Shown: one piece after another, positions 1 through 7,746 of the stretch
How the letters are laid out: each line of letters starts with the position of its first letter
How positions within the stretch are numbered: the first letter of the stretch is position 1
Source: Alphaproteobacteria bacterium
GTDB lineage: Bacteria > Pseudomonadota > Alphaproteobacteria > Rs-D84
NCBI GenBank assembly: GCA_017443235.1
Contig: JAFSOV010000006.1
Coordinates: 1 to 35,923, forward strand
Reading direction: 5' to 3'
Length of the DNA: 35,923 nt
Translations under genes and position numbers: made by a program
Notes under the pieces: generated by a model
Told to the model about the DNA's origin: nothing
What the model saw: only the letters and a program-made list of their open reading frames with translations
Databases searched by the model: none

Positions 1-75
1 GTCATCCCGTGCTTGACACGGGATCTCTTTGTTATCAGGCGAGACTGAAGAGGTCCCGACTTTCGTCGGGATGAC
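1..75. repeat. REP-like palindromic repeat
   Basis: The ends are exact inverted repeats: GTCATCCCG at 1-9 and CGGGATGAC at 67-75. Each half also folds on itself; the right half is a CCCGAC-TTT-GTCGGG type hairpin near 55-70. The left end coincides with the window edge, so the element may extend further. A related element with the same GTCATCCC start and CGGGATGAC end lies at 28145-28245. This type of intergenic palindrome is common in proteobacteria; no coding content is seen. Confidence 0.6.
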
Positions 76-222
76 GGCGGAAATCCGCCGGTTTTTTGGG
101 TAATTCCCCTTCGCATTCCGGGGGCCCCTAAAAATGAAATTTTTTGGGGTGGGTTTGAAGGGGGGGGACCGGCGGAGCCGGCCTGTCGCGCCGTAGCCTT
201 GGCGTAGGCGGATGGGGTAGTT

Positions 223-344
223 GGTCACAAAAAACGTACGTTTATGTCCATCACTTTTTTTAGAAATTCCGATTCAGTAAAATCAATTACTTACAAAACG
301 TGACCCCTGGTCACAAAAAAGGTACCTTTTTGATACACTATAAA
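223..344 (+). promoter_or_regulatory. 122-bp conserved upstream element, copy 1
   Basis: This 122-bp block recurs at 28008-28129 with only two substitutions, and its core recurs inverted at 6448-6556. All three copies sit just upstream of a member of the same secreted-protein family. Visible palindromes are AAACGTACGTTT (232-243), GTGACC-CCT-GGTCAC (300-314) and AAAAGGTACCTTTT (317-330); a further GGTCAC half-site lies at 223-228. A possible -10 TATAAA ends the block at 339-344, without a recognisable -35 at the right spacing. That would fit an activator-dependent promoter, which is an inference. The start codon of the next gene is 36 nt downstream. Positions 67-112 upstream are also shared with 27921-27966. 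Confidence 0.7.
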
Positions 345-379
345 TATACCAAACAAGCATAAAACAAAAGGAAGGGAAT

Positions 380-1033
380 ATGAGGATTTCAATTCTGGGC
401 ATCGGTGCGATTGCATCGGTTTTAACAATCAACAGTGTAATGGCGGCCAAGGATGACAAACCAAATCCTGACATCGCCGTTGCGGCAAAATCATACGTAG
501 ATGCACGTGATGATTTGAAACAAGATATTATACCACGAACCGGGGCAAACGAAGGGACACTTGGTAACACCGTTGTGACATATACAGATAGAGAAGGCGC
601 AATCGGTGAACGCGGAATATATGATGGTGGTGCGACATATACGAACAATGATGCGGACAGCCTGGTTACCGCCGAAGTAGTACACGATTTTGCGGCGGCG
701 GTGGAAAACCTGAGCATCAATAACCAAGTTCTAACGCGTGTTGATGGCAATGGAAATGCGTGTTCCAGTGGTGATGATTGTAATTTATGGCTGGTGGGTG
801 ATAGTACCCAATCCATTGCCCCGGCGGGTACATTTGCGCCATTGACCGCCGCCCTTAAGGGCTATGGGGAATCCGCGACATCGGCAAGTGAATGCGCCAG
901 TGGTTATTTGCAAAGCGGGCAAAATAAATGTGGGTGCGATGCTGGGACGCAGTGTTCGTCGTTTCACATCGGTAAATGTAGTCAAGGTACAATCGTCGGT
1001 TGTAATGCCAATCATATTTGCTCCTGTATTTAG
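380..1033 (+). CDS. Secreted modular protein with Cys-rich tail (family A, copy 1)
   Basis: A 217-residue exported protein of unknown function. A signal peptide (about residues 1-22, ending SVMAA) precedes a module with KSYVD...LKQDII, a GERGIYDG motif near residue 75 and a Cys pair CSSGDDCNLW near 127. The last 55 residues form a Cys-rich tail (CASGY, KCGCD, QCSS, KCSQG, CNANHICSC) that could form an EGF-like disulfide fold. The start is supported by an AAGGAAGGG ribosome site. It is a close paralogue of the protein at 28270-28956: the middle is nearly identical at DNA level, while the region around residues 50-75 and the C-terminal tail differ. The YVD...KQD pattern resembles stalk modules of phage tail fibres and gut-bacterial adhesins, so a surface or adhesive role is an inference. 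A bidirectional terminator follows. Confidence 0.75.
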   Translation: MRISILGIGAIASVLTINSVMAAKDDKPNPDIAVAAKSYVDARDDLKQDIIPRTGANEGTLGNTVVTYTDREGAIGERGIYDGGATYTNNDADSLVTAEVVHDFAAAVENLSINNQVLTRVDGNGNACSSGDDCNLWLVGDSTQSIAPAGTFAPLTAALKGYGESATSASECASGYLQSGQNKCGCDAGTQCSSFHIGKCSQGTIVGCNANHICSCI

Positions 1034-1036
1034 GCT

Positions 1037-1069
1037 AAAAAAAACGGATGCGATTGCATCCGTTTTTTT
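1037..1069. terminator. Bidirectional intrinsic terminator
   Basis: The hairpin ACGGATGC-GATT-GCATCCGT (1044-1063) is flanked by an A-run (1037-1044) and a T-run (1063-1069). It can therefore end both the secreted-protein gene on the plus strand and the convergent lipoprotein gene on the minus strand. Confidence 0.85.
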
Positions 1070-1075
1070 GAACGT

Positions 1076-1573
1076 TTATTTACCCCGTGCGCGGACATTG
1101 CGTATATGTTTCATTGTTTTAAGACTGCGCACATATTCATCATAATTTACCTTGATGCGGGCTTCTTTAATTGCGCCCAATCTAACACTATCTTGGCGTT
1201 CCCACTCGCCGTTTTCATTAATGACACTGCCAACGCCATATTCATAGGCAAACGGTGTATTTTGAATTTCATTCCAAACACTCTGGGCATCTTTATCGGC
1301 ATGTGTTAACACAATATCTGCATCACGTTCTAACGCGGCGCGATATTTCGCAGAATCTTGTTTTGCCTTCATCAACCAAACTTCATCTGTATAATCACAT
1401 GCATTATCATTGGCGGTTTCGGCCAAGGCCTCGGTATTTGCCTTGTTCAGCATCCATTCGGCAAATCCGCGCGTAATTTTTTGATTGCGTTTTTGTTCGG
1501 TTTCGCACCCGGCCAACATCAACAATGCCAACAAAATTCCAGAAACCCCAGTGGCCAATTTTTTGTTTTTCAT
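1076..1573 (-). CDS. Putative lipoprotein of unknown function
   Basis: A 165-residue protein with a lipoprotein signal: a charged start MKNKK, a hydrophobic stretch and the lipobox LAGC, with the lipidated Cys at about residue 23. The mature part is mostly charged and helical and shows no enzymatic motif that I recognise. An AGGGAG ribosome site lies 9 nt before the ATG. It converges on the secreted-protein gene and shares its terminator. A role at the inner or outer membrane surface follows only from the lipobox. Confidence 0.75.
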   Translation of the reverse strand: MKNKKLATGVSGILLALLMLAGCETEQKRNQKITRGFAEWMLNKANTEALAETANDNACDYTDEVWLMKAKQDSAKYRAALERDADIVLTHADKDAQSVWNEIQNTPFAYEYGVGSVINENGEWERQDSVRLGAIKEARIKVNYDEYVRSLKTMKHIRNVRARGK

Positions 1574-1655
1574 ATGTGCACTCCCTTGGTTGCGTTATAT
1601 TTTCATCAACCATAATTATAATACAAAATTTAATAATGTCAATATCAAAGATGGC

Positions 1656-1683
1656 AAATAAAAAATCCGCCAAACGGCGGATT
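1656..1683 (-). terminator. Intrinsic terminator of the OB-fold gene
   Basis: The stem AATCCGCC (1664-1671) pairs with GGCGGATT (1676-1683), followed on the minus strand by a T-rich run (1665-1656). It lies directly downstream of the stop codon at 1687 and upstream of the lipoprotein gene, so the two minus-strand genes are separately terminated. Confidence 0.75.
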
Positions 1684-1686
1684 GCT

Positions 1687-2061
1687 TTATATTTTTTTGA
1701 TTGCGGACACGTCAACCTCTATCATTGACATACCGTTTTTATCGACTTCGCCCCAGACCTCCACCATATCGGTCGGCGAAACGGTCAAACCACCCCAATC
1801 TTCGTCATCGATTTCCAAGTTGATTGTTCCGGTCGTATCTTGGAAAACATAGGAATTTTCCCCATTTTGACGCAGCAAGTATCCGCGAATTATAACCGGG
1901 GAATCATCCGGCATCGCCCGAACTTGTTCTACGGTGACGACCTCCATCATATTATTATTCATATTGTTGTTCATATTTTTGTTTGCCATATTACCCGGGC
2001 CCGCAAATGCAGATGCGGTTGTCATAACGCCCAACACCGCAAATATTGATATTTTCTTCAT
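1687..2061 (-). CDS. YgiW/YdeI-type periplasmic OB-fold protein (BOF family)
   Basis: A 124-residue secreted protein. A signal peptide ending ASAFA (about residue 20) is followed by a Met/Asn-rich spacer (GNMANKNMNNNM..., about 21-38) and then a bacterial OB-fold domain of the YgiW/YdeI type (DUF388). Recognisable are TVEQVRAMPDDSPVIIRGYLL, the YVFQD-TTGTINLEIDD strand pair and the closing VWGEVDKN. In enterobacteria these proteins are periplasmic and linked to stress or cationic-peptide tolerance; the role here is inferred from family. The start has a well-placed AAAGGA site. The Asn/Met spacer is not a usual part of the family. Confidence 0.85.
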   Translation of the reverse strand: MKKISIFAVLGVMTTASAFAGPGNMANKNMNNNMNNNMMEVVTVEQVRAMPDDSPVIIRGYLLRQNGENSYVFQDTTGTINLEIDDEDWGGLTVSPTDMVEVWGEVDKNGMSMIEVDVSAIKKI

Positions 2062-2154
2062 TGTTTTTTCCTTTGGTTAAATAATGATTTCGTGCTTTGA
2101 ACACATTTGCATTATACCGCGAAAAGGCGCAAAAATATTTAGGTATGGTTTCAC

Positions 2155-2182
2155 TTGCACAACGCAAAAACGTTGCTATATT
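2155..2182 (+). promoter_or_regulatory. Candidate promoter of the small membrane protein gene
   Basis: A TTGCAC (2155-2160) and a TATATT (2177-2182) are separated by 16 nt, placing a start near 2189, before the AAAGGA ribosome site. The spacer contains the small palindrome AACG-CAAAAA-CGTT, which could be an operator. Confidence 0.4.
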
Positions 2183-2206
2183 TATATTGAACCAAAAGGA
2201 AAAATA

Positions 2207-2455
2207 ATGGAAGACCGTGGAATATCACCAAACAATAGGCCGCAACGAAAAACTTTATTTTCAATTCCAATCCCGGGATGTTTAATGGTAATTATACTGT
2301 CGGCAATTGCGGGCATTATGGTCAATGAATGCAAGCGTTCAAAAATCCGCCTTGAAAACGACCGCCAAAAATATCAGCAAAACGACACGATAAAGCCGGG
2401 ATTAAAAACCGCGCCAAACACTTTGTTTATCCGCACATTACCACGCACGCGTTAA
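2207..2455 (+). CDS. Small single-pass membrane protein, unknown
   Basis: An 82-residue protein. I place the start at ATG 2207 because an AAAGGA site precedes it and a promoter lies just upstream; the open frame extends further 5' without support. It has a polar N-terminus (about 1-22), one hydrophobic segment (PGCLMVIILSAIAGIMV, about 23-40) and a charged tail. There are no recognised domains. Its 3' end overlaps the convergent metalloprotease gene by 4 nt. Function unknown. Confidence 0.55.
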   Translation: MEDRGISPNNRPQRKTLFSIPIPGCLMVIILSAIAGIMVNECKRSKIRLENDRQKYQQNDTIKPGLKTAPNTLFIRTLPRTR

Positions 2456-3159
2456 AGAATTTGATGCAACCGCGCACCATTTGTGTTTAACCAACGCTTT
2501 GCGCGTTCCACGCCGAACCCGTACAGTTCACGCACGGTCGCCCAAAACGCCGGCGAATGGTCCATATGTTTTGTGTGCGCCAATTCGTGCATCACAACAT
2601 ATCGCATAACATCAAACGGCGCCAGTCCCAATCGCCACGAAAAAGATATTGTTCCCGTCGTTGACCGCGAACCCCACCGCGAAGAAGTATCCCGCAGACA
2701 AATTCGCCGCGGCCAAAATTCGCGTGGTGTTTTGCGAATCAAATCTTTGATTTGTTTTAACAATTCCGCCTTGACGAACATACGCACGCGACTTTCAATC
2801 ATTTTTTCATCGCCCCCCACAAACAGAGTATATGTTCCGTCATCATTCAATACAAACCGGTTCGCGCGAATGTTCGCATCATAAACAACGTGCACGCGCA
2901 TATCCAAGAATTCAAAACAATCACCTGATTTAATATGAATCCGCGTTGGCGCATTTTGAAAAAATCGTTCCAACCATCGCCGCTTTTGTTCTACGAACCT
3001 TAACGCCGCCGCATTAGATGCAATCCACGGCCGCGATATTTCAATTCTGCGCGCGTCCCCCGATTTTGGCCGCAAAGTTATATTGCGCAGTCCCCGTCGC
3101 ACACTTATTACGATTGGGATTTTTTCACCCGTTGAAGTTATAAATTCAAAATCTGCCAT
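2452..3159 (-). CDS. YgjP-like zinc metallopeptidase (DUF45)
   Basis: A 235-residue predicted cytoplasmic metalloprotease of the YgjP/DUF45 family, related to SprT. The zinc motif is HELAH (about residues 190-194), and a third ligand is likely in HMDHSPAFW just after it. The N-terminal half holds the family pattern R-x-x-x-I-x-I-x-R-P and the RRWLERFF helix; SRWGSRS precedes the active site. Substrates of this family are not established. The 5' end overlaps the 3' end of transketolase by 14 nt in the same direction, so it is probably co-transcribed with and translationally coupled to it. Confidence 0.88.
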   Translation of the reverse strand: MADFEFITSTGEKIPIVISVRRGLRNITLRPKSGDARRIEISRPWIASNAAALRFVEQKRRWLERFFQNAPTRIHIKSGDCFEFLDMRVHVVYDANIRANRFVLNDDGTYTLFVGGDEKMIESRVRMFVKAELLKQIKDLIRKTPREFWPRRICLRDTSSRWGSRSTTGTISFSWRLGLAPFDVMRYVVMHELAHTKHMDHSPAFWATVRELYGFGVERAKRWLNTNGARLHQIL

Positions 3160-4927
3160 GTTTCATCTTGGTCCGTATTGCGTGGACAATTGCGTTCACA
3201 TCAAATCCACACTCACGATACACCATATCACCCGGCCCAGACAAGCCAAAATCATCAATCCCGATAACATCATCGGCAAATTCAAACCAAGATGCAGTTG
3301 CGCCTGCCTCTATGGCAATCACGCGTCCGCGCAGGATATTCGCCTTATATTCATTGTCCATATCACGGAAATGGGAAAGGGACGGCATACTGGCCACCTG
3401 GGTTCCGCCAATGCATCGCGCAACGGCAATCGCCAAAGGAACCTCAGACCCGGTGGCAATAATCGTCAAACGAATACGCTGGCCCGCGGGTTTGTATATC
3501 AAATAACCACCTGCATCAACATATCCCCAAACCGGTGCGCCCGCGCCCAGTATCTTTTGTCGCGACAAAACGATACACGAAGGCCGCGTGGTTTCCGTCA
3601 ACGCCATCCGCCAAGACCATGCGACCTCTATCATATTGCATGGACGAAACACATTCATATTTGGAATCAAACGCAGACCCGCCAATTGTTCAACCGGTTG
3701 GTGTGTCGGGCCGTCTGGGCCAACAGCGATGCTGTCGTGTGTCAAAACATATACCACCGGCAATCCCGATAGCGCGCTAAGGCGCATCGCACCACGCATA
3801 TAATCACTGAACACCAAGAAAGTCGAACCCACCGCGCGCAATCCCGAATACGCCATACCGTTCATAATCGCCGCCATCGCGTGTTCGCGCACACCGTAAT
3901 TGATATAGTTTCCCGAAAAATCGTCCGCCGTAATATCGTGCATACCATCGACCAAGACATTCGTGCTGCGCCCCAAATCGGCACTGCCACAAATTATGCC
4001 TTGGGTTCTTTGAATAATTTTCGACAGGTACAATCCCGACATTTCCCGCGTAGAAATAAATCGCGGCACATCCGGCAACAACGGATTCGGCGCCGTCACA
4101 TATTTGCGCGCACGCGCCCCAGAATGCGACCGTGCAATCATCCCCCATAATTCGCGACCACGCACAGAATCTAAATCTTCTATCAATGTGGCAATTTCGG
4201 CATCCGGCAAATCAAACCCGTGTGCGCGTGATGTTCCGGCAACACTAGACCCGCGGCCCACAATCGTATCACACTGAACAAACACGGGGCCGTCCGCCGG
4301 CGCATGAATCGCATCATACAATTCGTCAAAATCGTGACCATTTGCCACGCGCACATCCCAACCTGCCGCACGCATACGCATGGCAACATTGATGTCCGTT
4401 TGTGCCGCGCCGTCTATGGACACACCATTATTATCCCACAGTAAAACCAGGTTATCCAGTTTATACCGACCGGCAAAACCAATGGCTTCGTTCGCAACAC
4501 CTTCCATCAAATCGCCATCACTGCACAGACAATAAATTTTTCCTTTGGTTTCCACGTGTTTTTCCGCGATTGCCATACCGACCGCATTTGCGACACCCTG
4601 GCCCAATGGCCCCGTGGTCGCGGCAACACCGTCCGTACCAAATTCCGGATGCCCCGGCAAACCATTTAATCGCCGCACAGAATCCAAATCGCCAACCCGA
4701 TACCCCGCCAATTTTAATACAGAATACAGCAACGCCGACCCATGTCCCGCTGACAAAACGAATCGGTCGCGCGATGGATTCAAAAACACCGCATAAATCA
4801 TCGTGATAATATCGGCGGCACCAAGTGCGATTCCAATATGACCACTTTTCGCGTGACGCAGCGCGCGCAGGGCCGTCGCCCGCACCGCATTGGACATCTC
4901 TGTTAAATTCTTGGAATCTATTACCAT
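3146..4927 (-). CDS. tkt: Transketolase
   Basis: Transketolase (EC 2.2.1.1) moves two-carbon ketol units between sugar phosphates in the non-oxidative pentose phosphate pathway, using thiamine diphosphate. Visible landmarks are KSGH (His30; the following Pro is Ile here), SAGHGS, the GPLGQG loop, the thiamine-binding SDGDLMEG ... WDNNG, the Glu in GVREHAM that activates the cofactor, and THDSIAVGPDGPTHQPVE near residues 395-413. At 593 residues it is about 70 shorter than the common bacterial enzyme of about 660, mainly through loop and C-terminal trimming, but it keeps both catalytic halves. There is no Shine-Dalgarno site; a TATAAT ends 8 nt before the ATG, so the mRNA may be nearly leaderless. 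It is divergent from rnhA. Confidence 0.93.
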   Translation of the reverse strand: MVIDSKNLTEMSNAVRATALRALRHAKSGHIGIALGAADIITMIYAVFLNPSRDRFVLSAGHGSALLYSVLKLAGYRVGDLDSVRRLNGLPGHPEFGTDGVAATTGPLGQGVANAVGMAIAEKHVETKGKIYCLCSDGDLMEGVANEAIGFAGRYKLDNLVLLWDNNGVSIDGAAQTDINVAMRMRAAGWDVRVANGHDFDELYDAIHAPADGPVFVQCDTIVGRGSSVAGTSRAHGFDLPDAEIATLIEDLDSVRGRELWGMIARSHSGARARKYVTAPNPLLPDVPRFISTREMSGLYLSKIIQRTQGIICGSADLGRSTNVLVDGMHDITADDFSGNYINYGVREHAMAAIMNGMAYSGLRAVGSTFLVFSDYMRGAMRLSALSGLPVVYVLTHDSIAVGPDGPTHQPVEQLAGLRLIPNMNVFRPCNMIEVAWSWRMALTETTRPSCIVLSRQKILGAGAPVWGYVDAGGYLIYKPAGQRIRLTIIATGSEVPLAIAVARCIGGTQVASMPSLSHFRDMDNEYKANILRGRVIAIEAGATASWFEFADDVIGIDDFGLSGPGDMVYRECGFDVNAIVHAIRTKMKHGRF

Positions 4928-4964
4928 TTTGTGATATTATATCATAAAAAAGGTGGTAAATAAA
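4928..4964. promoter_or_regulatory. Shared divergent promoter region of tkt and rnhA
   Basis: The 37-nt gap contains the near-palindrome TGATATTATATCA (4932-4944). On the minus strand it supplies TATAAT (4941-4936) ending 8 nt before the tkt ATG. On the plus strand it supplies TATTAT (4935-4940), followed by AAGGTGG (4950-4956) as the ribosome site for rnhA. The two promoters therefore overlap. The tkt transcript would begin about 2 nt before its start codon if this box is used. Confidence 0.5.
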
Positions 4965-5393
4965 ATGTTAAAAATCTGGACAGACGGCAGTTGCCTGGGC
5001 AACCCCGGACCCGGCGGTTGGGCATTTGTTGCAACAGACGGAAAAAATATTGCACACCGATCTGGTGGCGAGCGGAATACAACAAACAATCGTATGGAAT
5101 TGATGGCGGTTATTCGTGCAATTACCGCGGCACACCGGCACAGCGAGGTTGAAATTCACACCGACAGCCAGTATGTCAAAAACGGGATGCAAACCTGGAT
5201 AAAAAATTGGCGTAAAAATAATTGGCGCACCGCGGATAAAAAACCGGTTAAAAATCAAGACCTGTGGCAGAAATTGGATGAATTGGCGGGTGCGATAAAA
5301 ATTCATTGGGTATGGGTCCGCGGCCACAACGGCGAAGAATTTAATGAAATGTGCGATACATTGGCCCGCACCGCCGCCGAGAAATTGAAATAA
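4965..5393 (+). CDS. rnhA: Ribonuclease HI
   Basis: A 142-residue RNase HI (EC 3.1.26.4), which cleaves the RNA strand of RNA-DNA hybrids such as primers and R-loops. The four carboxylates are visible: Asp in TDGSC, Glu in NRMELMAV, Asp in HTDSQYV and Asp in CDTLARTAA; the catalytic loop His is in VRGHNGEEFN. The length is typical. I use ATG 4965, 8 nt after AAGGTGG, rather than the upstream GTG at 4953, which overlaps that site. It is divergent from tkt and is followed within 4 nt by a convergent gene, with no terminator visible between them. Confidence 0.95.
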   Translation: MLKIWTDGSCLGNPGPGGWAFVATDGKNIAHRSGGERNTTNNRMELMAVIRAITAAHRHSEVEIHTDSQYVKNGMQTWIKNWRKNNWRTADKKPVKNQDLWQKLDELAGAIKIHWVWVRGHNGEEFNEMCDTLARTAAEKLK

Positions 5394-5397
5394 TAAC

Positions 5398-6411
5398 CTA
5401 TTGCCCCGCCGGCAGGTATAAATTCGCCACCGGCCCAGCGATGAATTCACCGGTACCAGAATTGGTAAAGAATGTATTTGTCACCGTATCATACATACCG
5501 ATTGTGCCATTTGTATCATATTTTGCGGGTACACCATCAAATTTCAACTCATTATCTAACCATATCTGGAAATGGTATAATTTCATTTGAATCGGTGGAT
5601 ACCCCGATACAACATAACCAACAAACAGATGTATATTTCTATTTCTACCCATAGACGCCGAATTATATGTATATGTATCGTTGTAAACGGTATCATCAAA
5701 CTTTACACTTACGTTATTATTTGTCGCAGACAAACCGCCTTCAAATATTGCGTGATGTCTCAGTGTATCAATCGGGATTTGAATATTAGACTGGTTTGAT
5801 GTGGTTTCGCCCATTGATATGGCAACACGCTGACGCGAAGAACGAACCCATAAACAACCGCTTCTTTGACTTGTCCCTAAAACGCCCCACAGGGCACCAT
5901 CTTTGGTATTAAAATTGGTTATTTGAAAATCTATATCATATTTTGCCTGTTGGGTATTATTGGTATATTGCACACCTGTATCAATATACTGTGTTCCGGT
6001 ACTTTCTATATATTCCAACGCAGTGTAACCGGTGGGCAGCGTCGATTTTCCGGTTGTCCCCCAAATATCCATTATCCAACAATCGGTTGGGTCGTTGGGG
6101 TTGTATTCTATGCATTGGAATTCACTGTCTATCGCATTTTGTACCGCGGTGTTCATTGTAACGGCATCGATTAATGCGTCGGTTTGCGCACTGTATTCGC
6201 CGGTCGAATCATAAATACCTTTTGTCCCATATTCACCCGCGGTGCCGGTGTTGGTTAAAGCCTGGGCCGTGCCGTCATTTGCCAAAATTTTGTCTTGTTT
6301 TACCGCAACGGCGGTATCTACATAGTCCTTGGATGTTGGGATATTTTCGCCCGTACCAAATGCCGAAAATACAATAAAAACGCAACCCAAGAATACAATG
6401 AATTTCCTCAT
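5398..6411 (-). CDS. Secreted modular protein with LamG-like domain (family A, copy 2)
   Basis: A 337-residue exported protein. A signal peptide (about 1-20) is followed by the family A module: SKDYVDTAVAVKQDKI, GTKGIYDSTGEY and a Cys pair at QCIEY...DCWIMD. From about residue 135 begins a different domain opening LEYIESTGTQYIDTGV, the start of a concanavalin A/LamG-like jelly-roll common in surface and phage proteins of gut bacteria. The rest (QMKLYHFQIWLDNEL, GMYDTVTNTFFTN) fits this fold. The module is shared with the genes at 380 and 28270, but here the Cys-rich tail is replaced by a carbohydrate- or ligand-binding type domain. An AAAGGA site supports the start, and the conserved 109-bp element lies directly upstream. 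Surface adhesion is an inference. Confidence 0.75.
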   Translation of the reverse strand: MRKFIVFLGCVFIVFSAFGTGENIPTSKDYVDTAVAVKQDKILANDGTAQALTNTGTAGEYGTKGIYDSTGEYSAQTDALIDAVTMNTAVQNAIDSEFQCIEYNPNDPTDCWIMDIWGTTGKSTLPTGYTALEYIESTGTQYIDTGVQYTNNTQQAKYDIDFQITNFNTKDGALWGVLGTSQRSGCLWVRSSRQRVAISMGETTSNQSNIQIPIDTLRHHAIFEGGLSATNNNVSVKFDDTVYNDTYTYNSASMGRNRNIHLFVGYVVSGYPPIQMKLYHFQIWLDNELKFDGVPAKYDTNGTIGMYDTVTNTFFTNSGTGEFIAGPVANLYLPAGQ

Positions 6412-6447
6412 AAATCCAGTCCTTTTCTGTATAAAAATATGGTAACA

Positions 6448-6556
6448 AAAAAGGTACCTTTTTTGTGACCAGGGGTCACGTTTTGTAAGTAATTGATTTT
6501 ACTGAATCGCAATTTCTAAAAAAAGTGATGGACATAAACGTACGTTTTTTATGACC
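6448..6556 (-). promoter_or_regulatory. Conserved upstream element, copy 2 (core)
   Basis: Reverse-complement copy of the element at 223-344, about 109 bp long and almost identical, running from GGTCAT (6556-6551) to AAAAGGTACCTTTT. It carries the same three palindromes and lies 37 nt before the gene starting at 6411. The similarity stops at both ends: the REP-like and flanking sequences of copies 1 and 3 are absent. The conserved unit is therefore the promoter-like element itself, not just a long duplication. Confidence 0.7.
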
Positions 6557-6569
6557 ATTTTACGTATTA

Positions 6570-6595
6570 AAAACGGCCGGTTTTCCGGCCGTTTT
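6570..6595. terminator. Bidirectional intrinsic terminator
   Basis: AAAACGGCCGG (6570-6580) pairs with CCGGCCGTTTT (6585-6595) over a TTTT loop. It ends the DUF805 gene on the minus strand and insulates the promoter element of the next gene. Confidence 0.75.
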
Positions 6596-6609
6596 AACAA
6601 TCATAAAAA

Positions 6610-7047
6610 CTACCTTTTGCTTGGCAGGCACCCAACAACTATACAGAATATCATAAACACGATAAAGAACAACGAATATCCAACCATGCCCGATGTGACG
6701 GCATTGATTGACATCATTTTATACCACACGGCCCCGCGCCAAATTGGCACGACATATATTATCAACATTGGGATGATATACAACCAAATCCAAATACCCG
6801 CATCGCGGAAACGCCGCACCGACAGCGCCATTGTCGGTATGAACAAAACCGCACTTGCAATCGTTGCAATAATTCCACCGCACAACACGGCAAACAGCCA
6901 ATTCACAATAAATACAAATAAAATCCCGTACCAGAATTCAGCACGCGATGCGCGCCCCATAAAATCAAAATAACCCGTCCAGAAATTTGTTATTGCCGTT
7001 CCAAAACCAATCATAGAAGATGAAGTTTTTTTCCTTGTGTTTGCCAT
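6610..7047 (-). CDS. DUF805 inner-membrane protein
   Basis: A 145-residue integral membrane protein of the DUF805 (YhaH/YhaI-like) family. The family signature is clear: FDFMGRASRAEFWYG before the first membrane helix, and ALSVRRFRDAG before the third. Four hydrophobic segments are visible (about 40-60, 62-80, 97-115 and 122-140). The biochemical function of DUF805 is not established. The ribosome site AAGGGG is well placed. A terminator follows. Confidence 0.88.
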   Translation of the reverse strand: MANTRKKTSSSMIGFGTAITNFWTGYFDFMGRASRAEFWYGILFVFIVNWLFAVLCGGIIATIASAVLFIPTMALSVRRFRDAGIWIWLYIIPMLIIYVVPIWRGAVWYKMMSINAVTSGMVGYSLFFIVFMIFCIVVGCLPSKR

Positions 7048-7080
7048 ATTTTTCCCCTTTTGTTTTGTTATATGTTCATA

Positions 7081-7740
7081 TTATAACTTATTTTTATACC
7101 CCAACGCAACAATAAACATTTCGACCGAATCTTTGCGTGACGCATTCGGCTTTACGTGATGAACCGATTCGAATTTTTCTTTAATTTGTTTTAACAATTC
7201 ATTTGTTGTTCCGCCGGTAAAAGATTTTGCCACAAACGCCCCACCCGGCCGTAACGCACGACACGCGAAATCAAACGCATATTCCAATAAAACCATCTGG
7301 CGCAGGTGGTCTGTTTTTTGGTGCCCGACGGTATTCGGTGCCATATCGGAAACCACAACATCGACCACGCCGTCCGCATTTTCATCCAAGTGCAATTTTT
7401 CCGTCAACCAATTTAATGCCGCGTCCGTGGTAAAATCACCCTGATAAAACTCCACACCATTTATTGGCGTAATTTCCAATAAATCCATCGCAAAGATTTT
7501 TGTTTTTGGATAGTCCCGTGCAATAAATTGCGACCACGAACCCGGCGCCGCCCCCAGGTCGACAACCGTTTGCCCGTTTTTTAGAAACTTATATTTTTCA
7601 TTTATCTCTATCAGTTTATATGCCGCACGCGCACGGTAGCCATCCCGCCGCGCCCGCGCAACATATGGGTCGGCGGCCTGGCGCGAGAGCCACGCCACAC
7701 TGGATTTATGTTTCGCAATTTTTTTATTTGTTATTTTCAT
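7081..7740 (-). CDS. rlmE: 23S rRNA (uridine-2552-2'-O)-methyltransferase
   Basis: A 219-residue RlmE/FtsJ enzyme (EC 2.1.1.166) that methylates U2552 in the A loop of 23S rRNA during late 50S assembly. The SAM-binding motif VVDLGAAPGSWSQF is at about 60-73. The catalytic K-D-K-E residues are visible as Lys in RARAAYKLIEI, Asp in VVSDMAPN, Lys in FVAKSFTGG and Glu in DSVEMFIVA. The N-terminal extension of about 30 residues before the RSRAAYK-type motif (here RARAAYK) is usual. The start has no Shine-Dalgarno site: a REP-like GGGATGAC ends a few nt before the ATG. The gene follows two small unknown genes on the same strand. Confidence 0.94.
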   Translation of the reverse strand: MKITNKKIAKHKSSVAWLSRQAADPYVARARRDGYRARAAYKLIEINEKYKFLKNGQTVVDLGAAPGSWSQFIARDYPKTKIFAMDLLEITPINGVEFYQGDFTTDAALNWLTEKLHLDENADGVVDVVVSDMAPNTVGHQKTDHLRQMVLLEYAFDFACRALRPGGAFVAKSFTGGTTNELLKQIKEKFESVHHVKPNASRKDSVEMFIVALGYKNKL

Positions 7741-7746
7741 TTTTTT

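Noticed and set aside
3804..4148. Minus-strand 114-codon frame inside transketolase
   Set aside because: It is in another frame of the same strand as a strongly supported gene and has no independent start signal or domain.
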